Shown: piece by piece, positions 50,775-59,941 of the stretch
Numbering within the stretch: the first letter of the stretch is position 1
Layout of the letters: the number at the start of each line of letters is the position of its first letter
Assembly (NCBI RefSeq): GCF_900142715.1
Contig: NZ_FRBX01000008.1
Span: forward strand, 62,001-126,000
Source of the DNA: Flavobacterium pectinovorum
GTDB taxonomy: Bacteria > Bacteroidota > Bacteroidia > Flavobacteriales > Flavobacteriaceae
Reading direction: 5' to 3'
DNA length: 64,000 bases
Position numbers and translations under genes: made by a program
Notes under the pieces: model-generated
What the model was told of the DNA's origin: nothing
Database searches by the model: none
The model's input: the letters and a program-made list of their open reading frames with translations, nothing else

Positions 50775-51827
50775 TTACCATTGCAATAAAACACGCTGTG
50801 CCGAAAATCCAGGACCAAAACTAAGCATTAATCCTTTTTCTCCCGCTTGTGGTTTATTGTCCATAATACGCTCTAAAACATACAATACGGTTGCGCTGGA
50901 CATATTGCCGTATTGCTTAAGGACTTCTTTTGTATCATCAATATTTTTGCCTAATCCTGAAAAAAGTGTCTCTACGGTTGTCACTATTTTTTTGCCTCCG
51001 GGATGAAATATCATATGATCCAGATCTTTAATTTCTAAATTGTTTTTTTTCAAAAATGGATGAATGATATCGTCAAAATGTGAAGCAATTGTGTCCGGAA
51101 CTTCAATATCCAAAACCATTTGCAAACCTCCGTTAGTCAGTTTAAATCCCATCATATGTTCGGCATCATAAAAATGATACATTTCTTCAGCCAGTATTTC
51201 CGGGCCATTATCTTCTTCGTAAGATGACAAAAGACAGCAAGCTGCTCCATCACCAAAAATGGCTGCACTTACAATATTCGGCATCGAAAAATCATCGAGC
51301 TGAAATGTTGCTGTAGGCGATTCAACCGCAATTACTGCGGCGCGTTTTCCGGGATTGGCTTTTAGGAAATTTTTGGCATAAATTATTCCGGATATACCTG
51401 CAGCACAACCCATTTCTGTAACCGGCAATCGTACAATATCCTGTTTCAGTTTCATTTTATTGATAAGATAAGCGTCCAGCGAGGGAATCATGATTCCGGT
51501 ACAGCTTACCGTTATAATATAATCAAGAGATTGTGGTTCCCAGCCTGCTTTTTCAAGTGCTTTTTCTAAAACCTGTTCTCCTAAAATAATAACCTCTCGA
51601 CTGTAAATATCATTTTTATCTTCAAAAGATGTCGCTGTAAAAACTTCAACAGGATCCATTATCGAATAGCGTTTGTCTACAGCGGCGGCTTCAAATATTT
51701 TTTTTACTTTTTTTATAAAACGCTCTTCCTGTCCATCAAGCCATCCATCCAAATACGGAAGTATATCGGCTGTTGTTCTGGAATATTGTGGTAGTTGTTT
51801 TGCAACAGTAACTATTTTTACACTCAT
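50775..51827 (-). CDS. Type III polyketide synthase (chalcone/stilbene-synthase family)
   Basis: This PKS of 350 residues has the complete type III triad: Cys141 in TEMGCAAGISG, His275 in MIFHPGGKKI, and Asn308 in YGNMSSATVL. The last residues include the GFGPG-like loop as SFGPGFSAQ. It extends a starter with malonyl-CoA several times and closes the ring, giving a resorcinol, phloroglucinol or pyrone. It overlaps the methyltransferase gene by 4 bases. Since the operon has its own ACP, ketosynthase and dehydratase, the starter is probably an ACP-bound fatty chain, which would give an alkyl-substituted ring product. The exact product cannot be read from sequence. Confidence 0.95.
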   Translation of the reverse strand: MSVKIVTVAKQLPQYSRTTADILPYLDGWLDGQEERFIKKVKKIFEAAAVDKRYSIMDPVEVFTATSFEDKNDIYSREVIILGEQVLEKALEKAGWEPQSLDYIITVSCTGIMIPSLDAYLINKMKLKQDIVRLPVTEMGCAAGISGIIYAKNFLKANPGKRAAVIAVESPTATFQLDDFSMPNIVSAAIFGDGAACCLLSSYEEDNGPEILAEEMYHFYDAEHMMGFKLTNGGLQMVLDIEVPDTIASHFDDIIHPFLKKNNLEIKDLDHMIFHPGGKKIVTTVETLFSGLGKNIDDTKEVLKQYGNMSSATVLYVLERIMDNKPQAGEKGLMLSFGPGFSAQRVLLQW

Positions 51828-52537
51828 CTTTTAGTAATTATCCATTGGTAGCGAAAAGCCCATTTCCAACGTATGGTATAGTTTTTTAAACTTAGTTTTT
51901 TGGAGAATTCCTCCAGTTCATTTTTTTTAAATCCTCTTAAAATAGAAACCAGACCATCTTCACGAGACATTTTTTCTAAATTAAATACAGAACAAATTAT
52001 TTCAAAAAGTCTGTAAGCCAATTTACTGCGGTGCAAATCGTTTATCACAACACCAATAGCAGCATTCTTATTAAAGATAGTAATAATATTTAATATTTGC
52101 TCATTAGAAAAATGATGAAGTGTAAGTGTACACAAAAGAATATCGTAATGAAGAGCTGCAAAATCTTCACTAAAAATATCGATACATTTATATTCAATAT
52201 TCGGGTATGAATTTGAAAGTGTTTTGGCGTAATTGATAGTAAAAGCATTTGCATCTACACCAATGAGTTTAAAAGAGATATTGTTTTTTCGCCCGTAATT
52301 TGATAACATTCGCAGCATATCGCCATTACCACAACCAATATCTGCGATTGTTATGGTTTTTGAAATATCAGCTTTGTTTAATAATTTTTTTACGCCGTTA
52401 AGCGTGAGATTATTTCCTCCCAGGAATTGATTTATACGCGCAATTTGATCGAGCGCAGCCGTCAGCTCATTGCCCTGAAGCGAAAAATCGTCCATTATTT
52501 CGGCTTCCTGTGTTCTATATTTGGTATTTATGCTCAT
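51824..52537 (-). CDS. Class I SAM-dependent methyltransferase
   Basis: This is a methyltransferase of 237 residues. The SAM-binding motif I is TIADIGCGNGDML (about residues 68-80), followed by LIGVDANAFTI (motif II), and YDILLCTLTLHHFSN (motif IV-like). It overlaps the type III PKS by 4 bases and the FAD enzyme by one base, so all three are coupled. In similar clusters such an enzyme puts a methyl group on a ring oxygen or carbon of the polyketide. Which atom it modifies cannot be told. Confidence 0.92.
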   Translation of the reverse strand: MSINTKYRTQEAEIMDDFSLQGNELTAALDQIARINQFLGGNNLTLNGVKKLLNKADISKTITIADIGCGNGDMLRMLSNYGRKNNISFKLIGVDANAFTINYAKTLSNSYPNIEYKCIDIFSEDFAALHYDILLCTLTLHHFSNEQILNIITIFNKNAAIGVVINDLHRSKLAYRLFEIICSVFNLEKMSREDGLVSILRGFKKNELEEFSKKLSLKNYTIRWKWAFRYQWIITKR

Positions 52538-53664
52538 TATTCGATTGCTATAGGTTTGCCATGCGTTTGTTTTATTATTGCGGATAATAGTGCAGGCATT
52601 GAAGCTACTATTGCAACAAACACATTGGTGATTATTTTGTAGGTTAAAGTTTTTGCCAAAAACCGGCCCATAAGCAGTCTTTTTGCGAAATTCTTATTCC
52701 ATTTTTTAATGTATTTTTTTTCTAATAATTCACGGGATGCTATCTTACCATTATGATAATCAAGTACTAATTCTGAAGCTATTTTGGCGCTGTGTATTGC
52801 CATTGCCATTCCGTTACCACACATCGGGTGAATAAGACCTGCCGTATCGCCAATCATTAAAATATGATTTTCTACAGGCAGTTTTTTATCAAAAGAAATT
52901 TGGCTTATCGTTAGTGGTTTTTCAAAAACGGGATTACTGTTTTCAAAAACGTTTTTAAGATGTTTGTTTTTATAAAGTACGTTTTGCTGGTAATCGTCTA
53001 TGTTTTTATATTTTTTAAAAGTGACATAATCAGCGAGGTAACAAATGTTTATAACATTGTTTTCTACTTTTGAAACACCGCAATAACCGCCTTTAAAATT
53101 GTGTAAGCCCACAACATCATCTGGGAAATCTCCCGAAAAATGCGCTTTAACGGCTAACCATGGCGATTTTTTAGTGATAAAATCCCGGGATAAAACCTGA
53201 TCTAAATTAGAACGTTTTCCAAAAGCACCCAATACTGTTTTTGATGCCAAGACTTGATTTTGAGTTGTAACTGTAAACGTATTATTGTGGAAAGAAACAT
53301 AAGTAACTGTTTCATTGATAATGGTACAGCCGTTTTTTAATGCTTTTTGATATAGAAAATTGTCGAGTGCAAAACGACTTACGCCAAAACCGCCCAATGG
53401 GAGTGCTGTTTTTGCCATTTTGCCATTTTGTGTAGTAAACTCAAATTTAGAAATATTGGTTGGCTTCAATTGTAAAACATCAACACCAAGCCATAGAAGG
53501 TAGGGCAGAATTTCATTAGAAATATATTCACCGCATACTTTATGACGCGGATAATCGGATTTTTCGATAAGGGTTACTTTTAATCCTTTTTTTGATAAAT
53601 GTATGGCTCCTGTCAAACCTGCAAGACCACCGCCTATAATTACTACATCCGGATTTGTTTTCAT
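52537..53664 (-). CDS. FAD-dependent oxidoreductase (geranylgeranyl-reductase / aromatic-hydroxylase fold)
   Basis: This flavoprotein of 375 residues is the first gene of the polyketide operon. The dinucleotide fold VVIIGGGLAGLTGAIHLSK is at the N-terminus, then the HKVCGEYIS motif of the geranylgeranyl-reductase-like group, and later ILMIGDTAGLIHPMCGNGMA, the second FAD motif (GD) with the family's typical P-x-x-G-x-G-M-x. It may oxidise or hydroxylate the ring made by the type III PKS, giving a quinone-like product, or reduce double bonds. The C-terminal end has a hydrophobic stretch that may touch the membrane. Precise reaction unknown. Confidence 0.9.
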   Translation of the reverse strand: MKTNPDVVIIGGGLAGLTGAIHLSKKGLKVTLIEKSDYPRHKVCGEYISNEILPYLLWLGVDVLQLKPTNISKFEFTTQNGKMAKTALPLGGFGVSRFALDNFLYQKALKNGCTIINETVTYVSFHNNTFTVTTQNQVLASKTVLGAFGKRSNLDQVLSRDFITKKSPWLAVKAHFSGDFPDDVVGLHNFKGGYCGVSKVENNVINICYLADYVTFKKYKNIDDYQQNVLYKNKHLKNVFENSNPVFEKPLTISQISFDKKLPVENHILMIGDTAGLIHPMCGNGMAMAIHSAKIASELVLDYHNGKIASRELLEKKYIKKWNKNFAKRLLMGRFLAKTLTYKIITNVFVAIVASMPALLSAIIKQTHGKPIAIE

Positions 53665-53804
53665 ATATCCAATTTAGCAAAAAAATCTTAGAGATACTAA
53701 TGATTTTTTATTATAAATAGGTTAATTTGGTAATGAAATGAAGTGCTTTTAAATTAATTTAGAGGTCTGTAAATCTTTATATTAAAGTATTAAATTATTC
53801 AGTT

Positions 53805-54410
53805 TTGAAATTACCATTATCCTATTATCTTAATCCCGATGTGCTTTTTTTAGCCAAAGATTTGCTTGGGAAAGTTCTCTATACGCAAGTTGATGGACAA
53901 ATAACCGCAGGAATTATCGTTGAAACCGAAGCTTATTTTGGCGAAATAGACAAAGCCTCTCACGCTTATGGCGGCCGACGCACGAACCGAACCGAAATAA
54001 TGTATAGTGAAGGCGGGGTTTCGTATGTGTATTTATGTTACGGAATTCATCATCTTTTTAATATTGTAACTTCTGTAAATGGCGAACCTCACGCGGTTTT
54101 AATTCGGGCAATTGAACCTTTAATTGGTCAGGAAATCATGGAATTGAGACGGGAAATGCCTGTTTCTAAAAGTGCTATTTCATCTGGTCCTGGTTCTGCG
54201 GCGAAGGCTTTGGGAATTGATAATTCTTTCAATAAAAAAGATTTAGGCGGCGAAGAAATCTGGGTAGAAGATCATGGCATTCAATATCCTGATGATGCTA
54301 TCGTGTCTGGTCCGCGCGTAGGTGTTGCCTATGCGCAGGAAGATGCTTTTTTGCCCTGGAGATTTTTTGTAAAAGACAATAAATACGTTAGCAAGCCCAA
54401 TAAAATCTAA
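53805..54410 (+). CDS. 3-methyladenine DNA glycosylase (AAG/MPG family)
   Basis: This is a DNA repair enzyme of 201 residues of the alkyladenine glycosylase type. Motifs are LAKDLLGKVLYT, IVETEAYFGEIDKASHAYGG with the catalytic Glu, RTEIMYSEGGVSYVYLCYGIHHLFNIVT, and SGPRVGVAYA near the C-terminus. It removes alkylated and deaminated purines from DNA. The only start I can find is a TTG at 53805; the frame is open upstream only to 53763 and holds no ATG, so this gene likely uses the rare TTG start. It is divergent from the polyketide operon and stands alone. Confidence 0.93.
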   Translation: MKLPLSYYLNPDVLFLAKDLLGKVLYTQVDGQITAGIIVETEAYFGEIDKASHAYGGRRTNRTEIMYSEGGVSYVYLCYGIHHLFNIVTSVNGEPHAVLIRAIEPLIGQEIMELRREMPVSKSAISSGPGSAAKALGIDNSFNKKDLGGEEIWVEDHGIQYPDDAIVSGPRVGVAYAQEDAFLPWRFFVKDNKYVSKPNKI

Positions 54411-54585
54411 TTAAATGATAGAAACTTTGATTTATATTTTTTCTATTAAATAATTTTCGAATAAATTTCTGTTCTTTGCAACTTAGCATTTACTAAAGAA
54501 ATGGTTAAAGCTGTCTTAAGCGATTAGCTTTAGAAGGCAATATTATTCTGGACATTGAGTTTAGACTAATTATCATATTTACGTT

Positions 54586-55107
54586 ATGGACAACAAAAAG
54601 TTTATATTAAGTTTAAAAAAAGGTAATGAGGCTTCTTTCAGGGAAGCTTACTTAAAATACTACGATAAACTGATAAACATTGCCAGACGTTTTAATTTTA
54701 CGGTTCTTACCCCGCAGGATTTTGTTCAGGAAACCTTTTTAAGATTATATGATAAAAGAGAATTACTGAACGAAGATGTTTTATTTGATAAACAACTGTT
54801 TGTAATATGCAAAAACATCATTATCAATCATCTTAACAGAGAAAATAAAATAATTCAGTTTGATCCTTCGCAATTTGAAATCGCAGAAGAAGAGATTGAT
54901 ACGGGAATTTTTGAAGAAAGAAGCGAAAAATTATATAATTTCATAAATCAGCTTCCGGAACAGCAACAAAAAATATTTACTTTACATAAACTGGAAAACC
55001 TTAGCTATAAGGAGATTGCAGCGATGACGGATCTTTCTGAAAAGACCATAGCCAATCATATTTATCTCGCCAGTAAATTTATTAGAAAAAAAATCGAAAA
55101 CCATTAG
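54586..55107 (+). CDS. ECF RNA polymerase sigma factor (FecI-like), DUF4249 regulon
   Basis: This is an ECF sigma factor of 173 residues. Region 2 is about residues 12-75 (FTVLTPQDFVQETFLRLYDKREL). Region 4 is about 115-170 (LPEQQQKIFTLHKLENLSYKEIAAMTDLSEKTIANHIY). It is followed by a small gene, a FecR gene, an STN-TonB receptor and a DUF4249 lipoprotein, all on the same strand. It should be released by the FecR at 55376 when the receptor binds its ligand, and should then drive the receptor genes. The leader from 54411 to 54585 shows no clear promoter. Confidence 0.93.
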   Translation: MDNKKFILSLKKGNEASFREAYLKYYDKLINIARRFNFTVLTPQDFVQETFLRLYDKRELLNEDVLFDKQLFVICKNIIINHLNRENKIIQFDPSQFEIAEEEIDTGIFEERSEKLYNFINQLPEQQQKIFTLHKLENLSYKEIAAMTDLSEKTIANHIYLASKFIRKKIENH

Positions 55108-55154
55108 GAACTTTTATGTTCTCGTTTGTTATATATAAAAATAGAACATAAGAA

Positions 55155-55364
55155 ATGGAAATTGAGGCTTATAAAACAGATGTTACAACAAGGGAGGATG
55201 CAAGGTTCATTGTAGCACTTCTTCAATTTGTTATTTCTGATTGTATCATGAATTTTGATTTGGAAGATTCTAATCATATTCTAAGAATCGAAACCAACAG
55301 AGAAATTAAGGAAATGGTGTATGGTGTTTTTAATAAGCAGGGATTTTATTGTCAGAAACTTTAA
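55155..55364 (+). CDS. Small protein, probable ferredoxin-like (HMA-related) fold
   Basis: This protein of 69 residues lies between the sigma and FecR genes. The pattern EAYKTDVTTREDARFIVALL, then NFDLEDSNHILRIET, and VYGVFNKQGFYCQKL resembles small Bacteroidota proteins with a heavy-metal-associated-like fold but without the CxxC metal site. There is one Cys in the middle (SDCIM) and one near the end (FYCQ). I infer the fold from the pattern of strands and helices; no function is known. It ends 12 bases before the FecR start. A hairpin with arms TATGTTCT and AGAACATA lies just before the gene. Confidence 0.6.
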   Translation: MEIEAYKTDVTTREDARFIVALLQFVISDCIMNFDLEDSNHILRIETNREIKEMVYGVFNKQGFYCQKL

Positions 55365-55375
55365 CGCTCAAAGAC

Positions 55376-56218
55376 ATGGATGAAAAAAAAATAGAAGAAG
55401 AATTAAAAAAAATCTGGGACGAAACTCCCAATTTACATTCTGATGCTGAAAAAGAGGCTTCGTGGGAGAGTTTTCAATCTAAAGCCTTTGCTCCAAAAAA
55501 GAAGGATTTTAAAATTTGGCGTTATGCAGCAGCAGCGGCAGTCATCATTTTCATGCTTATCGGAACCGGAATTTATTTTAGCAGAAGCCCTTTGCAGGAA
55601 AATGTTTATGCGGCTTCTAATGTAATTGAAAATACGACTTCAAAAATAAAAACTGTTTTCCTGCCGGATAGTTCAAAAGTAGAATTAAGCCCAAATTCTA
55701 AAATTGTATATGCCAATAATTTTGAAAGTAACAGAAAAATTGAAATTCACGGAGAAGCTTATTTTAAAGTAAAAAAAGATAAAAAACATCCTTTTCAGGT
55801 TTTTTGTAATGAAACCACAACAACTGTTTTAGGAACTTCTTTTACTGTAAAAGAATATACTAAAAACGGAGCCATTATAGCACTTTATGAAGGAAGCGTC
55901 CAGATGAATGTAAAAGGTCAGGATAAAAAATGGATACTGGAACCGGGCGACAAATTTACGTACGGAAACGAAATAGCAGCAGTGGCCGAATTTGACAGGT
56001 TTATTGATTTTGACAACGAAAAATTAACCGCATTAGGAACTTATATTGAGGAGAATTACGGTTATAAAATGGCAATTCCGCAGGAATATTACAACCAGCG
56101 AATTACAGTAAGAATAAACAAAAAAGAGGATTTAAAAACAATTGTTCAATTAATATCAGAAATGTATAACCTAAACTTCGAAGTAAATGACGAATTAAAA
56201 GAAATTACTTTTCAATAG
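55376..56218 (+). CDS. FecR family anti-sigma factor (DUF4249 regulon)
   Basis: This is a FecR protein of 280 residues with a short cytoplasmic part (about 1-48), one membrane helix at about 49-68 (YAAAAAVIIFMLIGTGIYF), a periplasmic FecR domain (about 95-190) with FLPDSSKVELSPNSKIVYA and HGEAYFKVKKDKKHPF, and a C-terminal DUF4974 region (about 215-280). I start it at the ATG at 55376; the frame extends to a TTG at 55349 inside the upstream gene. It should hold the sigma factor at 54586 and receive the signal from the STN domain of the next gene's receptor. Confidence 0.92.
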   Translation: MDEKKIEEELKKIWDETPNLHSDAEKEASWESFQSKAFAPKKKDFKIWRYAAAAAVIIFMLIGTGIYFSRSPLQENVYAASNVIENTTSKIKTVFLPDSSKVELSPNSKIVYANNFESNRKIEIHGEAYFKVKKDKKHPFQVFCNETTTTVLGTSFTVKEYTKNGAIIALYEGSVQMNVKGQDKKWILEPGDKFTYGNEIAAVAEFDRFIDFDNEKLTALGTYIEENYGYKMAIPQEYYNQRITVRINKKEDLKTIVQLISEMYNLNFEVNDELKEITFQ

Positions 56219-56320
56219 AAAAGAAAAGGATGCACTAGCCGCGAAACTAAAAACATCCTCCTCATAGTCAGGATAGTATAAAACTATTCCATTTAATAAT
56301 ATTCAAAAATACAAAAATTC

Positions 56321-58939
56321 ATGAAGCATATAATTTCAGCGTGCTTTTTTTTATTCAGTTGTTGCATGTTTTCTCAAAACATAACTGTAACTGTTGACAA
56401 AACGGTAACCTTAAAAGAATTCTTTAAGCAAATTGAAAATCAAACCGATTTTAAATTTGCCTTTACCGATCAGGTTAATACAAGTCAAAAGTATTTTAAT
56501 CAAAAAAACACCTTTAAAAATATCGAAATCAAAGAACTTATTAATGAACTTAATAAGAATGCTACGATTCAGTTTTCGATTGTAGGCAATAATATTTTCG
56601 TAAAGCAAAAAGCTTCTAAAACTAATACAGGCAGAATAAAAAAAAAGTTAACCGGTCAGGTACTTGACGATAACAATGAAACTGTTATTGGTGCAAATGT
56701 TTTTATTAAAGAACTGCAGACAGGTGCTACGACCGATAAAAACGGAATTTTTTCATTAGAATTGGATAAAGGAACTTACACCGTTGTGGTGAGCTATGTA
56801 GGTTTTAAAAATAAGGAAAAGCAAATTACAGTTTCTGATGATGAAAAAATAAATTTTAAAATGGAGTCCGACAGCCAGCAATTAGAACAGGTAATTATTA
56901 CCAACACCAAAGCGGTTGATGTAAGAAATACGCAAATGAGTGTAAATAAGCTTACTATGGAAGAAATTAAGAGAATTCCATCTGCTATGGGTGAGCCGGA
57001 TCCCTTAAAATCAATATTAACATTGCCGGGAGTTACAAATGCAGGAGAACTTTCTTCAGGTTTTAATGTTAGGGGAGGTGCTGCCGATCAGAATTTAATT
57101 CTTTTAGACGGAGCTCCTGTATATGGTGACTCTCATATGTTTGGTTTTTTCTCTGTTTTTAATGCAGATGCCATCAGCGGACTGGAGTTGTATAAAGGCG
57201 GAATTCCTTCTAAATTTGGAGGAAGAGTTTCCTCAGTTCTTGATGTTAGCCAGCAAACAGGAGATTTTGAAAACTACAAAGTAAACGGTGGTATTGGTTT
57301 GATATCAAGTCGTTTATTGGTTCAGGGACCTATCCAGAAAGAAAAAGGATCTTTTCTTATTGCCGGTCGTGCTTCTTATGCCCATTTATTTTTGAAGCTG
57401 TCTGATAATAGTAATTCTGCGATGTTTTATGACATTAATGCTAAATTAAATTATCGCCTTAGTGCCAATAATACGATTGCATTTTCGGGATATTTAGGAA
57501 ATGATGTTTTCGATATAAACGATCGTTTTGGCAGCACTTATGGGAATACAATGGGAATATTAAACTGGAAACATAAATTTTCTGATAAAATAAATACCAA
57601 TTTAGCCGTGTTCTACAGCGATTATAAATTTAATCTTGATATTTCTACGGAAAATTTCGAATGGAACAACACGATAAAAAGCTACGGTCTTAAATACGGA
57701 TGGAATCATGCTGTAACAGAAAAATTGAAACTTAACTACGGAATTGACGGTCAGTATTACGATTTTAATCCGGGAACTGTACAGCCAACAAGCTCAGATT
57801 CGCAGTTTAATTACAAACAGTTTGATAAAAAATATGCTTTTGAATCGTCTGTTTATCTGGATTTTGAACATCAGCTTACAGAAAAATTAAATCTAAGATA
57901 CGGGCTTCGTTATAGCATGTTTTATCGTTTAGGAGGTGAGACCATCAACACTTACGAAAACGGGCAGGCAGTAGTTTACAATCCGTTATATAATATTTAT
58001 GAAGAAGGAACTCCAACCGGAAGTATTTCGTATAAAAGTGGCGCAACCATAAGTAAATTTGATAATCTGGAACCGCGTGCAGCATTGTCGTACGCTTTTA
58101 ATGATAATACTTCGGTAAAAGCAAGTTACAACAGAATGGCGCAATACATTCATATTTTATCCAATACACAATCGCCATTGCCAATGAGCATCTGGACACC
58201 AAGCGGACCCTTTACAAAACCACAGCTTTTGGATCAATATGCTGTTGGATATTTTAAGAATTTTAAAGATGGAGATTATTCTCTTGAAACAGAATTGTTT
58301 TATAAAAATATCCAAAATCGTATTGATTATATTGATGGTGCCGATATATTGGCCAACAATAATATAGAACAGGTTATTTTGAATGGTAAAGCCAGATCGT
58401 ATGGTTTGGAATTATTACTTAGAAAAAATACCGGTGATTTTACAGGTTGGGTTTCATACACATTATCAAGGGCAGAACAAAAAACTCCCGGCAGAACCCC
58501 AGGCGAACCGGGAATTGCAAATGGTGATTGGTATTTATCAGGATATGATAAAATGCATAATCTGAATATTGTAGGTAGTTATGAATACAATCCGAAATGG
58601 TCTTTTAATGCTAATTTCTCCTTACAATCAGGTCAGCCTGTAACGTATGCAAATGGGTATTATGAGTTTGGAGGAATCAATATTCCTAATTTTTCATTGA
58701 GAAATGAAAACAGACTGCCACTTTTTCATCACTTAGATCTGGCGGCAACCTATACGCCAAAACCGGATAAAAAGAAAGGCTGGCAAAGCTATTGGGTATT
58801 TAGCATCTATAATATTTACAATAGAAAAAATGCCGCTTCGATGACGTTTGCAACAAACGAAGATACGGGAGCGAATGAAACCAGAAGACTGTCTATTTTT
58901 GGAATAGTACCTGGTATTTCTTATAATTTTAAATTTTAA
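56321..58939 (+). CDS. TonB-dependent receptor with STN and carboxypeptidase-like domains
   Basis: This is an outer-membrane receptor of 872 residues. The signal peptide ends near residue 19 (CMFSQ). The STN domain (about 22-93) starts VTVDKTVTLKEFFKQIENQ, followed by a carboxypeptidase-like domain at about 108-185 (LTGQVLDDNNETVIGANVFI). The plug (about 200-315) has GVTNAGELSSGFNVRGGAADQNLILLDGAPVY, of the non-siderophore type common beside DUF4249. The barrel ends in YNFKF. It overlaps the next gene by one base in TAATG. With FecR and sigma it forms a complete transducer; the ligand is unknown. Confidence 0.95.
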   Translation: MKHIISACFFLFSCCMFSQNITVTVDKTVTLKEFFKQIENQTDFKFAFTDQVNTSQKYFNQKNTFKNIEIKELINELNKNATIQFSIVGNNIFVKQKASKTNTGRIKKKLTGQVLDDNNETVIGANVFIKELQTGATTDKNGIFSLELDKGTYTVVVSYVGFKNKEKQITVSDDEKINFKMESDSQQLEQVIITNTKAVDVRNTQMSVNKLTMEEIKRIPSAMGEPDPLKSILTLPGVTNAGELSSGFNVRGGAADQNLILLDGAPVYGDSHMFGFFSVFNADAISGLELYKGGIPSKFGGRVSSVLDVSQQTGDFENYKVNGGIGLISSRLLVQGPIQKEKGSFLIAGRASYAHLFLKLSDNSNSAMFYDINAKLNYRLSANNTIAFSGYLGNDVFDINDRFGSTYGNTMGILNWKHKFSDKINTNLAVFYSDYKFNLDISTENFEWNNTIKSYGLKYGWNHAVTEKLKLNYGIDGQYYDFNPGTVQPTSSDSQFNYKQFDKKYAFESSVYLDFEHQLTEKLNLRYGLRYSMFYRLGGETINTYENGQAVVYNPLYNIYEEGTPTGSISYKSGATISKFDNLEPRAALSYAFNDNTSVKASYNRMAQYIHILSNTQSPLPMSIWTPSGPFTKPQLLDQYAVGYFKNFKDGDYSLETELFYKNIQNRIDYIDGADILANNNIEQVILNGKARSYGLELLLRKNTGDFTGWVSYTLSRAEQKTPGRTPGEPGIANGDWYLSGYDKMHNLNIVGSYEYNPKWSFNANFSLQSGQPVTYANGYYEFGGINIPNFSLRNENRLPLFHHLDLAATYTPKPDKKKGWQSYWVFSIYNIYNRKNAASMTFATNEDTGANETRRLSIFGIVPGISYNFKF

Positions 58940-59787
58940 TGAATATGCAAAGGTTTAAACAATATAATTTTAAAAGTAAAGCACTGACTTTATTTAGCCT
59001 GTTTCTCGTACTATTTTTTGCATCTTGTGAAGATGTCGTAACGCTTGATTTAGAAACGGGGGAAACAAGATTAGTGGTAGATGCAGAAATTATTTGGCTA
59101 AAAGGAACAAACGGTAACGAGCAAACCATAAAAATTAGTAAAACGGCTCCTTATTATAATAATACAACGCCAAAAGTTTCAGGCGCTCAAGTACGAATTG
59201 AAAATACTAATGGTGATGTTTTTACCTTCAATGAGACAGAAGCGGGCTTGTATGTATGCACTAATTTTGTTCCTGTTATTGGCATGGATTACACTTTGTA
59301 TGTTACGGCAGAAGGGCAAAGTTTTACGGCTGTTGAAAAGTTGACTTCGGTAACACCAATTGATCGTGTAGAACAAGAGATGGTTCCTGATTTTGGAGGC
59401 GAAGATGTAATTGAAGTTACCTATTATTATAAAGATCCGGCTGATGCAGTCAATTATTATCTTACAGATTATAAAACAGAATCTTTAATTTTTCCGGAAT
59501 ATGAACTAACAGACGATGAATTATTTAACGGAAATGAAATAAACACAAGATTTTCGAATGAAGATAAACTGAAGACCGGGCATACGATTGAAATTACACA
59601 TCGCGGTATTTCTAAAAACTTCTATAATTACATGAATTTAATTTTAGAAGTATACGGTGGAAGTCCATTTTCTATTCCTCCCGGTAACATCAGAGGTAAT
59701 ATTATAAATACAAATGATGTCAATAATTATGCTTTTGGTTATTTCAGGCTTTGTGAAGCAGATAAAGTAGATTATTTGGTGCAATAA
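58939..59787 (+). CDS. DUF4249 family lipoprotein
   Basis: This lipoprotein of 282 residues has a lipobox at FASC (about residue 30). The mature part begins EDVVTLDLETGETRLVVDAEI, a hallmark of DUF4249, which are surface or periplasmic beta-rich proteins that go with STN-TonB receptors. It starts within the last base of the receptor stop (TAATG), so both are translated together. By analogy with SusD it may hold the ligand for the receptor, but no member has a known ligand that I can name. A strong hairpin follows. Confidence 0.9.
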   Translation: MNMQRFKQYNFKSKALTLFSLFLVLFFASCEDVVTLDLETGETRLVVDAEIIWLKGTNGNEQTIKISKTAPYYNNTTPKVSGAQVRIENTNGDVFTFNETEAGLYVCTNFVPVIGMDYTLYVTAEGQSFTAVEKLTSVTPIDRVEQEMVPDFGGEDVIEVTYYYKDPADAVNYYLTDYKTESLIFPEYELTDDELFNGNEINTRFSNEDKLKTGHTIEITHRGISKNFYNYMNLILEVYGGSPFSIPPGNIRGNIINTNDVNNYAFGYFRLCEADKVDYLVQ

Positions 59788-59818
59788 AAATTAGGTTGTT
59801 AAAATTGATTTGTAATTA

Positions 59819-59859
59819 CATCTGGCATATAAAACAATTTATGTCAGGTGTTTTTTTTT
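59819..59859 (+). terminator. Intrinsic terminator of the DUF4249 regulon
   Basis: CATCTGGCATA (59819-59829) pairs with TATGTCAGGTG (59840-59850) over 11 pairs, two of them G-T, followed by nine T. It lies about 30 bases after the DUF4249 stop. Confidence 0.9.
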
Positions 59860-59880
59860 AATTCATTTTCTAAAAACTAA

Positions 59881-59909
59881 AACCTCCAAAATTATTGATT
59901 TTGGAGGTT
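59881..59909. terminator. Bidirectional terminator between convergent units
   Basis: AACCTCCAAAAT (59881-59892) and ATTTTGGAGGTT (59898-59909) are exact inverses around 5 bases, with A-rich and T-rich flanks. It can serve the minus-strand SDR gene that ends at 59942. Confidence 0.88.
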
Positions 59910-59941
59910 TTCAGGTTTTATAAATCAGGTTTTGATTAATA

